Part shown: positions 4,857 to 8,091 of the stretch, piece after piece
How positions within the stretch are numbered: position 1 is the first letter of the stretch
Layout of the letters: each line of letters opens with the position of its first letter
Origin: Hyphomicrobiales bacterium
Lineage (GTDB): Bacteria; Pseudomonadota; Alphaproteobacteria; Rhizobiales; Aestuariivirgaceae
Assembly (NCBI GenBank): GCA_012032065.1
Contig: JAAURV010000127.1
Location: forward strand, 1-8,091
DNA: 8,091 nucleotides
Reading direction: 5' to 3'
Program-made: the position numbers and the translations under genes
The notes under the pieces: model-generated
Told to the model about the DNA's origin: nothing
What the model saw: only the letters and a program-made list of their open reading frames with translations
Databases searched by the model: none

Positions 4857-5254
4857 ATGAAGATGTTGAATGGTTTGCTGATGGGCGCCGCGATCACCCT
4901 CGCGGCAAGCGCTGCTCCGGCTCAGGCTAAGCCGGAAGTCACCACGGCTTGGCTGGCCATTTCCACGGCAGATGAAAGCGCCGCCGAGATCAGGGCGCTT
5001 GACCATGTTCCGGCGATCGGTGTCGTAAGGCTCAATTTCCGGTTTGGGCACGCCGATGTCGACGGCGATGACGACGACCGGGCTTTTTTCCTCCGCGTTG
5101 CCGAAAACCACAGCCATGGCATTGCCATGCTGCAAGCGGCACTTCGCAAAATCCGGTGACGCGAGATGCGCTCGCCCAGCGTGGCATCGACATCAACCGC
5201 ATCGTCGGCGTCACCATCGGCTCGCGCGGGGCGCTGCGGCTGTACTACCTCTAG
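4857..5254 (+). pseudogene. Small secreted protein of the same family, copy 2, frameshifted
   Basis: This is a tandem paralogue of the preceding gene. It has its own ribosome site (GGAGG six bases before ATG) and signal peptide (MKMLNGLLMGAAITLAASA, cleavage expected after APAQA). It shares the blocks LDHVPAIGVVRLNFRF, an acidic loop (VDGDDDDR) and a helix LRVAENHSHGIAMLQAALRK. As read, the frame stops at TGA 5157-5159 after 100 residues. In the next frame the conserved C-terminus continues exactly where the first copy would: NPVTRDALAQRGIDINRIVG then VTIGSRGALRLYYL, with TAG at 5252-5254. One extra A in the A4 run at 5148-5151 would restore a 132-residue protein. The preserved second half means that the deletion is recent or is a sequencing error. 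It ends three bases from the convergent NAD kinase stop. Confidence 0.85.
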
Positions 5255-5257
5255 ATT

Positions 5258-6025
5258 TCAGTATTTGAACTGCTCGTTCAGCACGCGCTCGGCCAGGCTG
5301 TGGCCAGGGTCGAAGAGGAGTTTGGCGGAGCGCTTTCGGTCTTCGGCGATCTCCACCCGCATGACGTGGCGCACTTCGACATGATCGGCGACCGCCGCCA
5401 CCGGGCGTTTGTCAGGCTCCAGAATGTCGACTGTCACCCGCGCGGCGTGGGGCAGTATGGCGCCGCGCCAGCGTCTTGGCCGGAAGGCTGAAATCGGCGT
5501 CAGCGCCAAGAGCGGCGAGTTGATCGGGAGGATCGGGCCTTGGGCCGAGAGATTATAGGCGGTGCTGCCCGCAGGCGTCGAGAGCAAGAGGCCGTCGCAG
5601 ATCAGTTCCGCAAGGCGCGATTTCCCATCCACGGCAATTTTGAGTTTCGCTGCCTGGTAGCGCTGGCGGAGGAGGGAGACTTCGTTGAAGGCCATTGCCT
5701 TGTGAACGGCGCCTTGCTCGTCAATTGCTTTCATGCGGAGCGGGCGGATGGTGGTGGCTTCCGCTGCCGAGAGCCGCTCCGGCAAATCGGCTTCGGCGTA
5801 GTCGTTGAGCAGAAAGCCGACGGAGCCCCGGTTCATGCCGTAGATCGGCATGCCGGAGGAGACGAAGCGGTGCAGGATTTGCAGCATGTGGCCGTCGCCG
5901 CCGAGCGCCACCACCACATCGGCCGAATCGGGAGAGGCATTGCCATAGGCTTTCGCCAGTCGCGACATGGCTTTGCGCGCTGCCAGCGATTCCGAGGCCA
6001 GAAAGGCGATCTTCTTCAATGTCAT
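5258..6025 (-). CDS. nadK: NAD kinase
   Basis: This enzyme phosphorylates NAD to NADP with ATP (or polyphosphate) in the cytoplasm and supplies the cell's NADP(H). The 255-residue length is normal for alphaproteobacterial NAD kinases. Visible motifs are the GGDG signature (42-45, with the nucleotide-binding Asp44), the FNE motif with Asn114-Glu115, and the conserved CDGLLLSTPAGSTAYNLSAQGP block (from about residue 143). The C-terminus LLFDPGHSLAERVLNEQF is also typical. The start at 6025 gives MTLKKIAFLAS, matching the usual first strand; the ribosome site is weak. It is transcribed alone here, divergent from the DUF1636-cobU pair with 86 bases between the starts, and convergent with the small secreted-protein genes, from which it is separated by three bases. 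Confidence 0.95.
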   Translation of the reverse strand: MTLKKIAFLASESLAARKAMSRLAKAYGNASPDSADVVVALGGDGHMLQILHRFVSSGMPIYGMNRGSVGFLLNDYAEADLPERLSAAEATTIRPLRMKAIDEQGAVHKAMAFNEVSLLRQRYQAAKLKIAVDGKSRLAELICDGLLLSTPAGSTAYNLSAQGPILPINSPLLALTPISAFRPRRWRGAILPHAARVTVDILEPDKRPVAAVADHVEVRHVMRVEIAEDRKRSAKLLFDPGHSLAERVLNEQFKY

Positions 6026-6111
6026 GCCGTTTCTGCTCGCGTTGACAGGGCAGATGTTTGCCTACATTGAAGCGGAAGACATTGGCAACCCCCTGTGGCA
6101 TTCGGAAACCC
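6026..6111. promoter_or_regulatory. Divergent promoter region between nadK and DUF1636
   Basis: The 86 bases separate two divergent starts. A perfect -35 box, TTGACA at 6042-6047, faces right, with TACATT (6063-6068) as a possible -10 box at a short 15-base spacing. That would start transcription about 35 bases before the DUF1636 ATG. I see no cobalamin riboswitch here; the region is too short to hold one. Confidence 0.4.
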
Positions 6112-6483
6112 ATGCGTTCCATCGTGATGTGCACGACCTGCCGGTTTTCGCCGGAAGCCCGCGAGGCGCCCGACGGGCGTACCGGCGGGCAGGTGCTGAT
6201 CGCGCATCTGAAGGACGCCATCGCCGAGCGTGACGCCGATCTTGAGGTTGTCGAGCAGGCGTGCCTGTGGAACTGCAACCGGCCCTGCAGCGTGATTTTC
6301 CGCGACGATCAGCGCTTCACCTATATGTCCGGCGGTCATCCGCCGGAGCGCGAGCAGGCGGAAGCCATTCTCGACTGGTTCGCGATGCACGGCGAGACGC
6401 CGGCCGGGGAAGTGCCTTTCCGCCAGTGGCCAAACCGCATGCGCGGACACTTCATCGCGCGCATCCCGCCGGTGAAGAGATGA
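6112..6483 (+). CDS. DUF1636 protein, Cys-rich, probably metal-binding
   Basis: The 123-residue protein fits DUF1636, a family of small predicted metal-binding or ferredoxin-like proteins often found beside cobalamin genes. It has a thioredoxin-like ferredoxin layout: a first strand ending in CTTC (Cys7, Cys10) and a CLWNCNRPC motif (Cys51, Cys55, Cys59), then the FRDDQRFTYMSGG strand and a C-terminal FIARIPP. The cysteines could hold an Fe-S cluster or a metal such as cobalt; which one is unknown. ATG at 6112 puts the CTTC motif at the usual place near the N-terminus; the open frame begins earlier only at a TTG inside the promoter. The stop overlaps the cobU start (ATGA at 6480-6483), so the two are translationally coupled, which points to a role in cobalamin or cobalt handling. 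Confidence 0.75.
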   Translation: MRSIVMCTTCRFSPEAREAPDGRTGGQVLIAHLKDAIAERDADLEVVEQACLWNCNRPCSVIFRDDQRFTYMSGGHPPEREQAEAILDWFAMHGETPAGEVPFRQWPNRMRGHFIARIPPVKR

Positions 6484-7000
6484 CTTCGACGCTGGTGCTC
6501 GGCGGCGCGCGCTCGGGCAAGAGCCGGTTTGCGGAGAGCTTGGCGGCGGGTTTCAAAGGGGCACGCATCTACATCGCAACCGCCGAGACGATGGATGGCG
6601 AAATGGCGGAGCGGATCGCGCGGCATCGGAGCGATCGGGGTTCGGGCTGGACAACCTTCGAAGCGCCGGTCGCACTTGCAGAGGCGGTGCGAGAAGGGAC
6701 TCTGGAAGGAAAGTTTGTACTGATCGATTGCGTAACCGTGTGGCTTGGAAACCTGATGCATCACGGCATCGATCACGATCCGCATGTCGACGCGCTTTGC
6801 GACGTGGTGAAGGTCTCGAAGGGAAGACTTGTGATCGTTTCGAACGAAGTAGGGCAGGGGATCGTTCCGGACAATCCGATGGCGCGGCGGTTCCGGGATA
6901 TTCAGGGCATGACCAATCAGCAGCTCGCGCCGCGGCGGACGAGGTGGTGTTCGTGACGGCCGGCATTGCGGCGGTGCTCAAAAAATCAGGCACAGGCTGA
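6480..7000 (+). pseudogene. cobU: Adenosylcobinamide kinase / adenosylcobinamide-phosphate guanylyltransferase, frameshifted near 3' end
   Basis: CobU (CobP) phosphorylates adenosylcobinamide and then adds GMP to give adenosylcobinamide-GDP, the activated form that accepts the lower ligand. The P-loop GGARSGKS is at residues 8-15. RIARHRSDRG follows, with His49 at the place of the guanylylated His, then LIDCVTVWLGNLM and the SNEVGQGIVPDNPMARRFRD block (121-140). As read the protein ends after 158 residues, with a foreign tail after QQLA150. In the adjacent frame the family C-terminus continues (AAADEVVFVTAGIAA), ending TGA at 6998-7000. One extra base near 6927-6932 (CTCGCGCC read for an expected CTCGCGGCC) would give the usual length of about 173. 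A real deletion might still leave some activity, since all core motifs precede it; a sequencing error is also likely. The restored end overlaps the convergent cobD end by 23 bases. Confidence 0.9.
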
Positions 7001-7934
7001 GGAAGACGATAAACAGCAGCGTCAGGCTGCGATCGTAGAGCCGGAGACCTTCCGTGATGTCGTCGCGGGCGAGAGATTCGCGGCCATCGCCCATCCAGGC
7101 GAGGTCGACGGTTTCGCCGTCATAATCACGCGGCCCGCCGAATCGCAGACCCAGCGCACCCGCCATGGCCGCTTCCGGCCATCCGGCATTGGGCGATTGA
7201 TGATTGCGCGCGTCCCGGCTCATGGCCGTGAGGGCGGCCCGTCCGCTCGTTGGGTTGGCAAGCGCGGCGGAGGCGGCAAACAGCAATCCGGTCAGCCGCG
7301 CCGGGATGAAATTGACCAGATCGTCAAGTTTTGCTGCCGCCCAACCGAAATGGATATAGCGCTCGTTTCTGTGGCCGATCATCGAGTCCGCCGTGTTGAT
7401 GGCTTTGTAGGCGACTAGCCCCGGCAGACCGAGCAGCGCATACCAGAAGGCGGGGGCGACGATGCCATCCGATGTATTCTCGGCCATGCTTTCCAGAGCG
7501 GCGCGGGAGATTCCCGCCTCGTCGAGGTTTTGAGGATCACGTCCGACGATGTGGGAAACCGCCGCGCGGCCATCCTCAAGGGACCGTGCCAGTCCCGAGG
7601 CCACCGCCGCAACATGATCTCTCATTGACCTTTGCGCGAAGAATGCCGTGGCGAGTACCGCTTCAAGCGCCCACCCCCAGGTGAACCGCGAAAGCGCTGC
7701 CGCTAGAATTATGCTTACCGAAAGGTTAACAATGAGAAGTAAGGTCAGGGCCAGAGAACCACCCTTGCGGGCAGCAATGACGTCCACGTTAAGGTTGATC
7801 TCGAGCTTTGAGATGAGCCACCCCATCCACTGAACCGGGTGGCCCACTGCATCTTGAATGACCTTTGGGTAACCCATGAAACGCTCGATCAAGAGCGCAA
7901 GCGCTACGGGGCAGGAGGAGAGCAACGGCCACAT
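6978..7934 (-). CDS. cobD: Adenosylcobinamide-phosphate synthase (CobD/CbiB)
   Basis: This inner-membrane enzyme joins adenosylcobyric acid to aminopropanol (phosphate), making adenosylcobinamide (phosphate). The 318 residues match the family's usual length. Conserved blocks are HPVQWMGWLI, GRDPQNLDEAGISRAALESM and AENTSDGIVAP (about 131-160), the NTADSMIGHRNERY signature (180-193), and HQSPNAGWPEAAMAGALGL (245-263). Hydrophobic segments at about 59-82, 90-100, 160-175, 214-225 and the very C-terminus (303-318) fit the multi-pass membrane fold. A TTG four codons upstream is possible. ATG at 7934 is preferred because it lies one base after the preceding gene's TGA, indicating translational coupling with that gene, the probable cobQ. 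Its 3' end overlaps the restored cobU end tail to tail. Confidence 0.92.
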   Translation of the reverse strand: MWPLLSSCPVALALLIERFMGYPKVIQDAVGHPVQWMGWLISKLEINLNVDVIAARKGGSLALTLLLIVNLSVSIILAAALSRFTWGWALEAVLATAFFAQRSMRDHVAAVASGLARSLEDGRAAVSHIVGRDPQNLDEAGISRAALESMAENTSDGIVAPAFWYALLGLPGLVAYKAINTADSMIGHRNERYIHFGWAAAKLDDLVNFIPARLTGLLFAASAALANPTSGRAALTAMSRDARNHQSPNAGWPEAAMAGALGLRFGGPRDYDGETVDLAWMGDGRESLARDDITEGLRLYDRSLTLLFIVFLSLCLIF

Positions 7935-7935
7935 G

Positions 7936-8091
7936 TCAGCGGGCAAGCTCCAGGATGCGGTCGAGATCGAGGTGGGTCTCGAGGTGATCGGCCAGACCGT
8001 CGAGCGTCTCCTCGATCACCTGCTCATAGGCCAAGCCTCCGCTTTCAAGTCCAAGGCTCGCGAGATACGCGGAGCGGAAGGCATCGCTGGC
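7936..8091 (-). CDS. cobQ: 3' end of probable cobyric acid synthase
   Basis: Only the last 51 codons are in the window; the gene continues past the right edge. The segment contains FRSAYLASLG, then a helix EQVIEETLDGLADHLETHLD and the end LDRILELAR. The pattern of LDxLADHLExHLDLD followed by LLxLAR is typical of the C-terminus of CobQ, the ATP-dependent enzyme that amidates cobyrinic acid a,c-diamide to cobyric acid. Its place directly before cobD, with one base between stop and start, fits consecutive pathway steps. The catalytic parts (the N-terminal ATP-binding and the class I glutaminase domain) are not visible, so the name rests on the short C-terminus and context. Confidence 0.72.
   Translation of the reverse strand, partial: ASDAFRSAYLASLGLESGGLAYEQVIEETLDGLADHLETHLDLDRILELAR

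Noticed and set aside
4326..5135. Minus-strand open frame of 269 codons opposite the secreted-protein genes
   Set aside because: The plus-strand frames have ribosome sites, signal peptides and mutual similarity; this frame has none of these.
6026..6111. Possible cobalamin riboswitch before DUF1636-cobU
   Set aside because: The space is too short and no B12-box-like sequence was seen.
7711..7734. TTAC-N7-TTAA, close to a CtrA site
   Set aside because: It lies deep within the cobD coding sequence and is imperfect; most likely chance.
1..8091. CRISPR arrays, tRNA or rRNA genes
   Set aside because: No regularly spaced direct repeats and no tRNA- or rRNA-like sequence were seen in reading both strands.

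Overview
The window looks like chromosomal DNA of an alphaproteobacterium, most likely of the order Hyphomicrobiales (Rhizobiales). The grounds are GC-rich coding sequence, a DUF2336 protein, a perfect TTAA-N7-TTAA CtrA-type site with nearby GANTC sites, intergenic palindromes of a type common in that order, and cobalamin genes of the CobU/CobD/CobQ type. Genus cannot be told from the sequence alone.

Layout. Positions 84-1507 hold an IS701-family insertion sequence with recognisable terminal inverted repeats. Its minus-strand transposase carries an A7 tract beyond which the conserved C-terminus continues in the -1 frame. The element sits in the 3' part of a minus-strand MaoC-type dehydratase gene. 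The 83 bases beyond the far end of the IS do not encode the missing MaoC tail, so a rearrangement is likely. A 630-base gene-free stretch (1895-2524) follows, with three consecutive long inverted repeats and then a cluster of DnaA-box-like, GANTC and CtrA-type sites. This cluster lies in front of a single-domain receiver protein that has lost its phospho-acceptor Asp, and a DUF2336 helical-repeat protein comes next.

Between 4151 and 4427 lie several strong palindromes. They are followed by two tandem genes for small secreted proteins of one unrecognised family; the second copy is frameshifted. A complete NAD kinase gene (minus) converges on that pair.

The last 2 kb concern cobalamin. DUF1636 (a Cys-rich, probably metal-binding protein) and cobU (adenosylcobinamide kinase/guanylyltransferase, frameshifted near its 3' end) run on the plus strand with overlapping stop and start. 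They meet cobD (adenosylcobinamide-phosphate synthase) and the 3' end of a probable cobQ on the minus strand. CobQ, CobD and CobU catalyse successive late steps: cobyric acid, cobinamide (phosphate), GDP-cobinamide.

Three genes (transposase, second secreted paralogue, cobU) each need exactly one extra base to restore a conserved reading frame, and each time at a short homopolymer. This may reflect sequencing or assembly error, real decay, or, for the transposase, programmed frameshifting. It should be settled before any of the three is called dead.
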